Source: Bacteroidales bacterium UBA3816
GTDB lineage: Bacteria; Bacteroidota; Bacteroidia; Bacteroidales; P3
Direction of reading: 5' to 3'
Assembly: GCA_002368955.1 (NCBI GenBank)
Contig: DFDY01000166.1
Coordinates: forward strand, 1-20,408
Length of the DNA: 20,408 nucleotides
Positions 1 to 7,217 of the stretch are shown here, in pieces. How positions within the stretch are numbered: position 1 is the stretch's first letter; every line of letters begins with the position of its first letter. A model generated the notes under the pieces. That model was not told where the DNA came from. It saw only the letters and a program-made list of their open reading frames with translations, and did not search any database. A program made the position numbers and the translations under genes.

Positions 1-480
1 TATCAAACTAGAGCCTTTTTGTTTTCCTCCTTGGGCACCTTCTTCTTACACATTGTTGCATAAAGACCATTGCTTTTCCTTTAGCTTGAGACCTTTGGAA
101 CCTTGTTGGAATGCTTGAACCCAAATCGGTCATTAGACCGACACTCGGTCATAATGACCTCATTTCAAGGTCTATTTATGCCATATCAGCATTTCATTAT
201 GTTCCATGACGTTACTTGGACTCGGCAGAGCAAGCAAGCTTCCTCTGCTCTCGCTTTGCGTAACGTTCGGCATCTTGGCCACATTCTTGTCTTGACCTAA
301 CCCGCTACGCCTGCGACAGTGATGCTGCCCAATCTGCTCGAAACATATACTAATCTGACACAAATCCTAACGACTGAATTGAATTGAAAAAGCTTAGTTG
401 TGCTTCAGACTCTCGGCCAACGGGAAGTACACCATAGACGCTAACTATCACTATTTGGCGTGGTAAAGGGGACAGGCCCG
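1..480. other. Intergenic region, no supported gene
   Basis: I see no convincing coding sequence here. The open frames are short, lack family motifs and do not resemble the codon use of the neighbouring genes. Visible structure is a 6-bp hairpin (126-131 with 136-141, loop ATTA), a near-perfect palindrome (147-152 with 154-159), and a nested inverted repeat at 209-266: outer arms ACGTTAC/GTAACGT and inner arms GCAGAG (225-230) / CTCTGC (243-248). The nested structure could belong to a dispersed intergenic repeat or a structured RNA; neither is shown by the sequence alone. The left edge may also cut into a neighbouring unit that I cannot identify. Confidence 0.5.
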
Positions 481-521
481 AAAAAAGCGGCAGCCACTAG
501 GTTTGGGTCTAGTGGCTGCCG
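481..521 (-). terminator. Rho-independent terminator of the S46 peptidase gene
   Basis: A perfect 13-bp inverted repeat (488-500 with 509-521) encloses an 8-nt loop. Read on the minus strand the stem is G+C-rich (CGGCAGCCACTAG arm) and is followed, after one base, by six T residues (complement of 481-486). It lies about 58 nt past the stop codon of the leftward peptidase gene, the expected place for an intrinsic terminator. The stem is nearly symmetric, but the T tract exists only in the minus orientation. Confidence 0.88.
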
Positions 522-579
522 TGGTGGATATGGCTCGTGGTCGCTGCCTGGGTAGGGCAGGGATGGAGCTGAGAGGGGA

Positions 580-2754
580 TTATCGGACGATGTCGAGCTC
601 GGAGATGAGGTTCTGGGCGTTGGCGTACTTGTCAATGACAAAGAGCATGTAGCGGGTGTCGAGGCAGATGCAGCGCTGGAGGTTTTCTTCGAAGTCGATG
701 TCGCCAGACATAGACTCGCCGTTGCCGTCGAAGGCTAGGCCGATGAGGTTGCCGTAGGCGTCGAGGACGGGCGATCCACTGTTGCCGCCAGTGATGTCGT
801 TGGTGGTGATAAAGCAAGTGGGCAGTTTGCCGTGGGCGTCGGCATAGGGGCCAAAGTTGCGGGCCTTATAGAGGTCTTTGAGGTGTGCGGGAACTTGGAA
901 CTCAGTGCTGAGGGTGTCTTCTTTCTGCATGACACCGTCGAGGGTGGTGTAGTAGTGGTAGGTGACACCGTCGCGGGGGTCGTATTCTTTGACATTGCCA
1001 TAGCTGAGGCGGATGGAGCTGTTGGCATCGGGGCACATGAGGCGGCGTCCGGAGTTGATTTGCAGTAGGCCGTCAACAAAGTCGCGCTTGCCCTTGGTCA
1101 TATTGAAGCGGTTGTCGGCGGGCAGTGACTGGTATATTTCGCGGCCTTTGGCCAGAATTTCGGAGCCGTATTTGTACATCTCGTCGCGTTCGAGGGCCTT
1201 GAGGCTGGGATTTTTGAGGAATTTGTTGAAGGACTCTTCGTTGGACATGAAGGACTGGGAGAAGATGTGGTTGACCAGAGCGGTGAAGTCGCCTTTGTAG
1301 CGGCGGTCGGCGGTCTTGAGGCAGTCGGGGATGTACTTGATGTTGATGTGCTGGTAGGTGTATTCCATCATGGCTGCCATGACGGCACGTTCGACTTGCT
1401 CGTCATAGTCTTTGTAGAATTTGGCGGCAGCTTCCTGCAGGGCGGCCAGTTTGGCTTCGCGCTGGTTGGGGTTGTCTTCGGAGAGCATGGCTTTGATGTC
1501 GTCGCCGAACTCGGTGGCCTGATAGAGCAGCTCCGGTCCTTCGAGGAGACCTTCTTCGATGTAGAGAATGGCCTCATGAATGTCGCGTCGGTCGGCATAG
1601 CTCTGGCGGAGCAGGGGGAGGGCTTGGCGGTATTTGGGGTCTTTGTCGAGGGCCCAGTCGTAGTATTCCTGCTCGATGTCCTTCTTGACCTGCATGGTGT
1701 TGAGGGTGTAGAGGGCTTTGTTCTGCTCGTTGCTGTACTTCCAGTAGTTGGAGCAGCTGGCGTACTTGGAGGCGTATTTGATGCGCACGGCTTGGTCGGC
1801 ATTCATCATGTCGCGCAGGATGTTGATCTTGACGGTGCGGATGTTGTAGCGGATGGGGTTGTCAATTTGCATGGTTTCTTCCAGGCCGAAGGAGGTGAGG
1901 AAACGGTCGGTGGAGCCGGGGAATCCGAGGGTCATGGCATAGTCACCGGCTTTGAGCTGGCGGGAGCTGACGGGGAAGTGGTGTTTGGGTTTGAGAGGGA
2001 TGTTCTCTTTGGCATAAGCGGCGGGTTTGCCGTCGGGCGAGGTGTAGATGCGGAACATGGAGAAGTCGCAAGTGTGGCGGGGCCAGGACCAGTTGTCGGT
2101 GTCGCCGCCGAATTTACCCATGGAGGAAGGGGGCGCGCCGACCAGGCGGACATCTTTGTAGATGGTGTAGATGAAAAGGAAGTACTGGTTGCCTTCGAAC
2201 ATGGACTGGACGACACCTTCGACATCCTCGTTATCGCCGACGGCTTCCTTGATGATGCGGATGCCGACATTGCGGACAGCCTTGGAGCGGTCGGCTTCGC
2301 TCATGTCGTCGCTGAGGCATTCAAGCACACGGGCGGTGACATCCTCCATGCGAACTAGGACGGAGGCGGTGAGGCCGGGGTTGGGGAGTTCCTGCGCCAT
2401 GTTGTAGGCCCAGAAACCATCGCGGAGGTAGTCGTGTTCGACGGTGGAGTGCTCCTGCAGCTGGCCATAGCCGCAGTGGTAGTTGGTGGTCATGAGGCCT
2501 TTGTTGCTGATGATTTCGCCAGTGCAGAAATGGCTGAAGGGGCGACCTTCGTTGCCAAGGCCCACAACGGCATCCTTGAGGCAGCTTTGGTTGATGCTGT
2601 AGATGTCGTCGGGAGAGAGTTTGAGACCGGCTTTCTGCATGTCGGCATAGTTCTTGCCAATGAGCGAAAGAAGCCACATGCCTTCGTCGGCACGGCTAGC
2701 AACCGGAGCCAAGACCATAAGGGCCAGCGTTAGAGAAAGTATGATTCTTTTCAT
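580..2754 (-). CDS. S46 family dipeptidyl-peptidase, DPP7 type
   Basis: Encodes a 724-residue secreted serine exopeptidase that removes dipeptides from peptide N-termini; in Bacteroidales these enzymes feed amino acid catabolism from the periplasm or cell surface. A signal peptide is visible (residues 1 to about 22, KR then a hydrophobic run, cleavage likely after SRA), leaving a DEGMW mature start typical of the family. Triad residues by family alignment are His93 (TNYHCGY), Asp230 (RHTCDFS) and Ser659 (GGNSGSP). Asn221-Trp222 and Asp676, which hold the substrate N-terminus in characterised members, are present. Position 677 is Gly (AFDGN), where acidic-specific DPP11 has Arg, so a DPP7-like preference for hydrophobic or aliphatic P1 residues is inferred. 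Length is normal. The gene has its own promoter and terminator and is divergent from the dcw cluster, so it is probably functionally separate. Confidence 0.95.
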   Translation of the reverse strand: MKRIILSLTLALMVLAPVASRADEGMWLLSLIGKNYADMQKAGLKLSPDDIYSINQSCLKDAVVGLGNEGRPFSHFCTGEIISNKGLMTTNYHCGYGQLQEHSTVEHDYLRDGFWAYNMAQELPNPGLTASVLVRMEDVTARVLECLSDDMSEADRSKAVRNVGIRIIKEAVGDNEDVEGVVQSMFEGNQYFLFIYTIYKDVRLVGAPPSSMGKFGGDTDNWSWPRHTCDFSMFRIYTSPDGKPAAYAKENIPLKPKHHFPVSSRQLKAGDYAMTLGFPGSTDRFLTSFGLEETMQIDNPIRYNIRTVKINILRDMMNADQAVRIKYASKYASCSNYWKYSNEQNKALYTLNTMQVKKDIEQEYYDWALDKDPKYRQALPLLRQSYADRRDIHEAILYIEEGLLEGPELLYQATEFGDDIKAMLSEDNPNQREAKLAALQEAAAKFYKDYDEQVERAVMAAMMEYTYQHINIKYIPDCLKTADRRYKGDFTALVNHIFSQSFMSNEESFNKFLKNPSLKALERDEMYKYGSEILAKGREIYQSLPADNRFNMTKGKRDFVDGLLQINSGRRLMCPDANSSIRLSYGNVKEYDPRDGVTYHYYTTLDGVMQKEDTLSTEFQVPAHLKDLYKARNFGPYADAHGKLPTCFITTNDITGGNSGSPVLDAYGNLIGLAFDGNGESMSGDIDFEENLQRCICLDTRYMLFVIDKYANAQNLISELDIVR

Positions 2755-2803
2755 GCTATTAATATTATTATGTTTTTATTTTTATTTACATTTTTTGCGG
2801 GTG

Positions 2804-2811
2804 CAAAGGTA
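2804..2811 (-). promoter_or_regulatory. -7 element of the S46 peptidase promoter
   Basis: On the minus strand this reads TACCTTTG, a full match to the Bacteroidota -7 consensus TAnnTTTG. It sits about 50 nt before the ATG, giving an A/T-rich 5' leader of roughly 40 nt. A clear -33 TTTG is not seen; a TTTC lies about 22 nt upstream, so the -33 part is weak. Confidence 0.7.
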
Positions 2812-3055
2812 CGATTTTTTTTTCAATTATAAAGAAATTGTATGTCTGTTTTCAAAATCAGATGTTTCTGGCGAGCATGGATGCAGCTGCAGGTTGTTAA
2901 CTTTTGGGTGTGAATTGCGGCCGCGGTTTTCAACATTCGACTGTCGAAAAATGTCTTTTGCGCTGAAAAAGAATTTTTTTTTGGCTCCAGAATGAAACTT
3001 TTTCAGCCCATTTACGTATAATTCCCGTGAGGCCACAGGCAAAAAAAAAACTTTT
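2812..3055. other. Divergent intergenic region with palindromes, no gene
   Basis: This stretch between the two divergent promoters carries no supported gene. It holds several symmetric sequences: a 10-bp palindrome TGCAGCTGCA (2882-2891), a NotI-type GCGGCCGC, TTCGAC-T-GTCGAA (2936-2948), and a 10-bp inverted repeat GCTGAAAAAG / CTTTTTCAGC (2962-2971 with 2998-3007, 26-nt loop). A-tracts and T-tracts flank them. They could be regulator sites or a structured leader, but nothing in the sequence assigns a role. Confidence 0.45.
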
Positions 3056-3080
3056 TTGGTAAAAATTGGCATTAATTGGA
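3056..3080 (+). promoter_or_regulatory. Putative MraZ operator (three-box array) upstream of mraZ
   Basis: Three TTGGN boxes lie in direct orientation at an exact 10-bp period: TTGGT at 3056, TTGGC at 3066 and TTGGA at 3076, separated by 5-nt A/T spacers. MraZ proteins are known to bind short direct repeats (TGGGN in E. coli) with 5-nt spacers upstream of their own gene. Here the array overlaps the -33 region of the mraZ promoter, so occupation should block transcription of the cluster. The spacing is seen directly; binding is inferred. Confidence 0.7.
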
Positions 3081-3098
3081 AAATTAGTTGTATCTTTA
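3066..3098 (+). promoter_or_regulatory. Promoter of the dcw operon (mraZ)
   Basis: TATCTTTA (3091-3098) matches the Bacteroidota -7 consensus TAnnTTTG at all but the last base. TTGG (3066-3069), 21 bp upstream, is a fair -33 element. Transcription would start near 3104, leaving a leader of under 20 nt before the ATG at 3122. No Shine-Dalgarno is present and the bases before the start are A-rich, as is usual in this phylum. Confidence 0.7.
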
Positions 3099-3121
3099 CA
3101 TTCTGAAAATAATTAGTAAAA

Positions 3122-3598
3122 ATGTCATTAATACTTGGTACTGAATACTGTAAGGTCGATTCGAACGGCAGGTTCAAGTTCCCAATTGCTTTCAAAAAGC
3201 AGTTGGAGACGGAGGAAAGCCGTTTTTATATCCGTCGCGGTATCACTCCCGAGTATTTGGAATTGTGGACAAACGAAGATTTCAAGAATGTGGCAGAAAA
3301 GCTAAGCAGAAACCTCAACGAATTCAACACGAGGGACCGCGGTTTGAAGCGCAGGCTGCTCCAAGCCCATCAAGTTGAGTTGGACAATAGCGACCGAATG
3401 TTGATTCCGGGGGAGCTCTTGAAGACGCTGGGAGATACAAAAGAGATAGTGTTGCAGGGCACCGGTGACTACATCGAAATCTGGAATCGTTCGGTCTACA
3501 ACGAAATGATGAACGATGAAAACTACGACCTTGAGTCAGAAGTCAACGAAAGATTAGGAACGCTCTATGACCTATCATCAGCCAGTGATGCTAAATGA
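3122..3598 (+). CDS. mraZ: Transcriptional regulator MraZ
   Basis: Encodes a 158-residue MraZ, a DNA-binding regulator that usually opens dcw clusters and acts on their first promoter. Two SpoVT/AbrB-like half-domains are visible: one around VDSNGRFKFP (residues 12-21), the other around DNSDRMLIP (residues 88-96). The family normally has DxxGR in both halves; the second reads DNSDR, a mild deviation. MraZ proteins form ring-shaped oligomers that contact several direct repeats at once, which fits the three-box array just upstream. It overlaps rsmH by 32 nt, implying translational coupling. Length is slightly above the usual 140-150 residues. Confidence 0.95.
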   Translation: MSLILGTEYCKVDSNGRFKFPIAFKKQLETEESRFYIRRGITPEYLELWTNEDFKNVAEKLSRNLNEFNTRDRGLKRRLLQAHQVELDNSDRMLIPGELLKTLGDTKEIVLQGTGDYIEIWNRSVYNEMMNDENYDLESEVNERLGTLYDLSSASDAK

Positions 3599-4466
3599 AT
3601 GCATCGAACAAATGAATTTGCGTCCTGACGGGACCTATGTCGACGCCACTTTTGGTGGCGGGGGCCACTCGCGTGCCATCATGGAGCGGCTGGGACCCGA
3701 CGGGCGGCTGATAGGGTTTGACCAGGACGAAGATGCTCTGGCCAACGCGCTGGGAGTGCCTAATTTCATCCTCATCCACGAAAATTTCCGTTACTTGAAG
3801 AATTACCTGCGCCTGCATGGCGTGCGCCATATTGACGGATTGATTGCCGACCTCGGTGTCTCGTCTCACCAGTTCGACGTGGCCGACCGCGGTTTTTCCA
3901 CCCGTCTGAATGGCGATTTGGACTTGCGCATGGACCGCCGTCAGGAGATGACGGCCAAGGACCTGGCGAACTCGGCCGACGAGCACGAGCTCACCCGCCT
4001 GCTGCGACTGTATGGAGAGTTGCCCAACGCCTACCAAATGGCCAAGGCTATCTGCAAGGCCCGTGGCGAGAAAGAGATTGCCACCACTTTCGATCTGCGC
4101 GAGGCGGTCAGCCGTTGCCTGCCGAGGGGGATGGAGAACAAGTATCTGGCCATGCTCTTTCAGGCCCTTCGCATCGAAGTCAACGGCGAGCTGGAGGCCC
4201 TTCAGGCTTTGCTGCAACAGGCAACAGAGGTGCTGAACCCCGGTGGCCGACTGGTGGTGATGTCATATCATTCGCTGGAAGACCGTCTGGTGAAGAACTT
4301 CTTTAAGACAGGGAACTTCGAGGGCAAATTAGAGAAAGATTTCTATGGCAACCCCATTGTACCGCTGAGGCTGGTGACACGCAAGCCCATCACGGCCAGC
4401 GAAACCGAGTTGCAGACCAATAATCGCTCGCGCAGCGCCAAACTGCGTGTGGCAGAAAAAATATAA
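3567..4466 (+). CDS. rsmH: 16S rRNA (cytosine(1402)-N(4))-methyltransferase RsmH
   Basis: Encodes a 299-residue SAM-dependent methyltransferase that N4-methylates C1402 of 16S rRNA in the decoding centre. The N-terminus (MTYHQPVML) is family-typical and fixes the start inside mraZ. Family signatures are the SAM-binding YVDATFGGGGHS (about residues 24-35), the LIADLGVSSHQFD block, RGFS followed by a DLRMD motif, and a C-terminal VMSYHSLEDR(L)VK. The mraZ-rsmH pair is the standard head of dcw clusters. Normal length and intact motifs indicate a working enzyme. Confidence 0.97.
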   Translation: MTYHQPVMLNECIEQMNLRPDGTYVDATFGGGGHSRAIMERLGPDGRLIGFDQDEDALANALGVPNFILIHENFRYLKNYLRLHGVRHIDGLIADLGVSSHQFDVADRGFSTRLNGDLDLRMDRRQEMTAKDLANSADEHELTRLLRLYGELPNAYQMAKAICKARGEKEIATTFDLREAVSRCLPRGMENKYLAMLFQALRIEVNGELEALQALLQQATEVLNPGGRLVVMSYHSLEDRLVKNFFKTGNFEGKLEKDFYGNPIVPLRLVTRKPITASETELQTNNRSRSAKLRVAEKI

Positions 4467-4480
4467 CAGCAGAACTACCG

Positions 4481-4846
4481 ATGGACGAACAAGATAACAT
4501 ACAGCAGACCCAACAGGAGACACTCTCCCAGAAACCCAAGGCCAAGAAGCGCAACTGGGTGTCGAGCATTTTTGGTGGCGACTTGTTGCAGAGCAAGTTC
4601 GTGCTGCGCCAGAAATGGCTGATATTGTTGCTTTGCGCTTACTGCCTGCTGTTGGTTTACAACCGCTACCGTGTAGAGGACCTCACCAAGGGCAAGATTG
4701 AGGCACAGGATCGCATCAACTTCTTGCGCGAAAGCCGCATAGAACTTCAGAAACGCTATCAGGAAACCATCAAGATTTCGAAGATTGCCGAAATGTTGGA
4801 TTCCACTGGCGTGGGTATCACTGCAGGACCGCCTTTTGAGATTTGA
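4481..4846 (+). CDS. ftsL: FtsL-like divisome membrane protein
   Basis: Encodes a 121-residue bitopic protein in the ftsL slot between rsmH and ftsI. It has a basic cytoplasmic N-terminus (about 1-43, with KPKAKKR), one transmembrane segment (about 46-62, WLILLLCAYCLLLVY), then a periplasmic helix rich in charged residues suited to a coiled coil (about 63-108). FtsL proteins bind FtsB and FtsQ and help activate FtsWI. Sequence identity across the family is low, so the call rests on size, topology, place and resemblance to the Bacteroidota FtsL-like group, which commonly ends in a PP-aromatic-x-I type tail (here GPPFEI). The stop codon lies inside the heptamer repeat array that follows. Confidence 0.88.
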   Translation: MDEQDNIQQTQQETLSQKPKAKKRNWVSSIFGGDLLQSKFVLRQKWLILLLCAYCLLLVYNRYRVEDLTKGKIEAQDRINFLRESRIELQKRYQETIKISKIAEMLDSTGVGITAGPPFEI

Positions 4847-4925
4847 GATTTGAGATTTGAGAATTGAGAGTTGAGAGTTGAGAATTGAGAGTTGAGAATT
4901 GAGAGTTGAGAATTGAGAGTTGAGA
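4835..4925 (+). repeat. Heptamer tandem array, 13 units
   Basis: Thirteen uninterrupted 7-nt units of the form (T/A/G)TTGAGA fill 4835-4925: four TTTGAGA, then ATTGAGA and GTTGAGA units mostly in alternation. The first units encode the last residues (FEI) and the TGA stop of the ftsL-like gene; the rest is non-coding spacer before ftsI. Because seven is not a multiple of three, a TGA is met in every frame within 21 nt, so the array is a translation barrier in all frames. Copy number in such arrays commonly varies by slippage. Confidence 0.95.
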
Positions 4926-4996
4926 ATTTGGAAAACAAAAAGTGATATTGAACAAGAGTCAAAAAGTAAATTGTTAAACTGAAATAGAACAAGACA

Positions 4997-7201
4997 TTGG
5001 AAGAGAAAGAACAAAATAAGAGCTTATTCATCAAGATGTTGGTGCTGTGGCTGCTGCTGGTAGTGGTGGGCGGTGGTGCCATGCTGTGGTCGATTATTAG
5101 GACGCAGGTGGTGAACGGCGAGATGTGGCGCGAAAAGGCCAAAGTCCGCGAGTTCAAAGAACGCATAGAGCCTGCCCGCCGTGGCACGATTTTCTCTTCC
5201 GACGGCAAGGTGTTGGCCACGACGGTGCCCGTATGCGACCTTTGCCTAGACCTTGGCCGCTGGCCCAAGCGCAACAGCAAAGGCGAAGTGGTGTTAAAGG
5301 ACGGCAAGGAGGTGATGGAGAGCTGCATCACCAGTGAATCAGCCTTTTTGGCCAACCTCAATCAGGTCTGCAGAATCCTCCACGAACAGTTTCCCAGTAA
5401 GTCGGTGGCATACTACCATGACCGCATCCTAAATGAGTACAACTCAAAGAAGCCCAGCCGCTGCCTGTATGTGGAGCGGAAAGTACCCTATTCGCAGTGG
5501 ATGGCCATCCGCAGTCTCGATGGCTGGAGCCGTTGTGTGGTCACCAAGACGGCCGACGGGAGTGTGATGAGTTTTGTCCGCGCCCATATTTATGGCAATC
5601 TGGGCGAGAACACAATAGGTTTGCACTTCAAGACCCCCAAGCTGGAAGGCTATACCGGCTTGGAAGGCTACTATGACAGCATCCTGCGTGGTCAGGACGG
5701 CATCTATCGCTGCCGCCGCCTCACCCGTGGTACATGGCTGCCTGAAGAGGAAGTGGCAGGCTACGACCCCGACCTCGACTCCACCTTGGTGCAGCGTCGC
5801 GTGGACGGCAAGAGTATTATTTCCACCCTCGATACCCGCTATCAGGACATAGCCGAAAGTGCCTTGCGCAAGTCGATGAACCAGTACGGAGGCCAGCGGG
5901 GTTGTGCCATCCTCATGGAGGTCTCTACGGGCTATGTCTTGGCGTGCAGCAGCCTCACCCGCGATACCAGCGGTCGCCTCTCCGAGAACCTCTGGAGCAA
6001 TGTCGCCGTCAGCGACCATTATGAACCCGGCTCCACCTTTAAGACCGTCGCCATGACTGCTATGCTCAACGACAAGAAGATTGCTTTGGACACCACCAAG
6101 CGTGTGCGTGCCGGTGGCGTAAAGCGATATAGTTCCACCAGTGGTGAAATCAACGACGGCCATGGTGATGCCCACGACACGGCCAATCTTGCCGGAGTGC
6201 TGGCTCGGTCGTCTAACATTGGCATGTGCGAACTGGCATGGGAGTACTACCGCAACCGCCGTGAAGACCTCCGCAAGGGTATCATGGACATCTTCCCCTT
6301 TGGCAAGATGCATCCCGACGTGGAAGTTCTGGAAACCAATACCCGCGTGGTGAAACTCAATTCCGACCGTGACTTCCTCAACCTCAGCTATGGCTATTCC
6401 GCCACCGTCACGCCCCTACAGCTCATCACTTTCTACAACGGCATTGCCAATGGTGGTAGGATGATGAAACCGCTCTTCTGCCGCGAGGTAATGGATGGGC
6501 GCAGCCGTTCCGAAATCAAGCCAGTGGTGCTCAACGAACAAATCTGTAGCCCAGAGATAGCCAAACAGATGCGCGAAATGCTGGTCGGCGTGGTTGAACA
6601 TGGCACGGGCAGCAATATCCACAATGCCGTCTACGGCATCGGCGGCAAGACTGGCACCACTCAGGGCATCAGCGACAAGAGCATCAAAAACTCCAGCTTC
6701 GTGGGTTTCTTCCCCGCCGACAATCCGCGCTACACCTGCCTAGTGCTTGTCGAGCGCACCAGCATTGCAGGCCGACATGCCGCCGCCCCTGTCTTCAAGC
6801 AGATAGCCGACTGCGTGGTGGCATTCGACAGCGAGCTGGGAAGTGTGCGCCTACAGGATTCCGGCCGAGTCATGAATCCCATAATTGCCAAGGGAAATGA
6901 ATCGCAACTGGCTAAGGCATACCAATTGTTGGGACTCCCCTTCAGCGTCATCGACAACACACTCCCCGCCACAGGTTGGGCCATTTTCGACAACGAGCAG
7001 GAGTGTTACAAACGCTACAGCGTTCCCACCGAGATGGTCCCCAACTGCCTTGGCATGACCATCCGTGACGCTATGAAAATGCTTCACCAACAGGGTCTTA
7101 AAGTCCGCTTTGTCGGCCAGGGCAAGGTGGTCAACCAAAATCCAAAGCCGCGCACCCGTATCGTCAAGGGCTCCACCGTAATATTAGAACTCAAACCGTG
7201 A
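4997..7201 (+). CDS. ftsI: Class B penicillin-binding protein FtsI (PBP3) with C-terminal PASTA domain
   Basis: Encodes the septal DD-transpeptidase that crosslinks new peptidoglycan with its SEDS partner FtsW. About 734 residues: short cytoplasmic tail, one transmembrane helix (about 14-36), a dimerisation/pedestal domain (starting near RRGTIFSSDG), a transpeptidase domain with S346-T-F-K349, S405-S-N407 and K551-T-G, and one PASTA domain (681-734), usual for Bacteroidota FtsI. Start choice is unusual: an in-frame stop at 4985 leaves only TTG 4997 or ATG 5036. The ATG would begin directly in the membrane helix with no charged tail, so TTG is preferred, though this is not certain. The 150-nt gap upstream is unusually long for this operon and is largely the heptamer array. 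Confidence 0.94.
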   Translation: MEEKEQNKSLFIKMLVLWLLLVVVGGGAMLWSIIRTQVVNGEMWREKAKVREFKERIEPARRGTIFSSDGKVLATTVPVCDLCLDLGRWPKRNSKGEVVLKDGKEVMESCITSESAFLANLNQVCRILHEQFPSKSVAYYHDRILNEYNSKKPSRCLYVERKVPYSQWMAIRSLDGWSRCVVTKTADGSVMSFVRAHIYGNLGENTIGLHFKTPKLEGYTGLEGYYDSILRGQDGIYRCRRLTRGTWLPEEEVAGYDPDLDSTLVQRRVDGKSIISTLDTRYQDIAESALRKSMNQYGGQRGCAILMEVSTGYVLACSSLTRDTSGRLSENLWSNVAVSDHYEPGSTFKTVAMTAMLNDKKIALDTTKRVRAGGVKRYSSTSGEINDGHGDAHDTANLAGVLARSSNIGMCELAWEYYRNRREDLRKGIMDIFPFGKMHPDVEVLETNTRVVKLNSDRDFLNLSYGYSATVTPLQLITFYNGIANGGRMMKPLFCREVMDGRSRSEIKPVVLNEQICSPEIAKQMREMLVGVVEHGTGSNIHNAVYGIGGKTGTTQGISDKSIKNSSFVGFFPADNPRYTCLVLVERTSIAGRHAAAPVFKQIADCVVAFDSELGSVRLQDSGRVMNPIIAKGNESQLAKAYQLLGLPFSVIDNTLPATGWAIFDNEQECYKRYSVPTEMVPNCLGMTIRDAMKMLHQQGLKVRFVGQGKVVNQNPKPRTRIVKGSTVILELKP

Positions 7202-7217
7202 TTAACTAGTTAAGAAA

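Noticed and set aside
10..135. A minus-strand frame of about 40 codons, rich in Arg and Lys
   Set aside because: Too short, no motif, no promoter or start context; not supportable as a gene.
1267..2358. A 363-codon open frame on the plus strand opposite the S46 peptidase
   Set aside because: Its product is a monotonous Val/Gly/Asp/Phe-rich sequence typical of antisense reading of a C-ending-codon gene; the S46 protein on the other strand has all family motifs.
2827..3195. A 122-codon minus-strand frame across the dcw promoter into mraZ
   Set aside because: It covers the mraZ promoter boxes and the mraZ start, has no recognisable domain, and consists largely of A/T-tract-encoded Lys/Phe runs.
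4847..5361. Minus-strand frames through the heptamer array giving repeats like LNSQLSI
   Set aside because: They are the translation of the tandem repeat and the antisense of ftsI, not genes.
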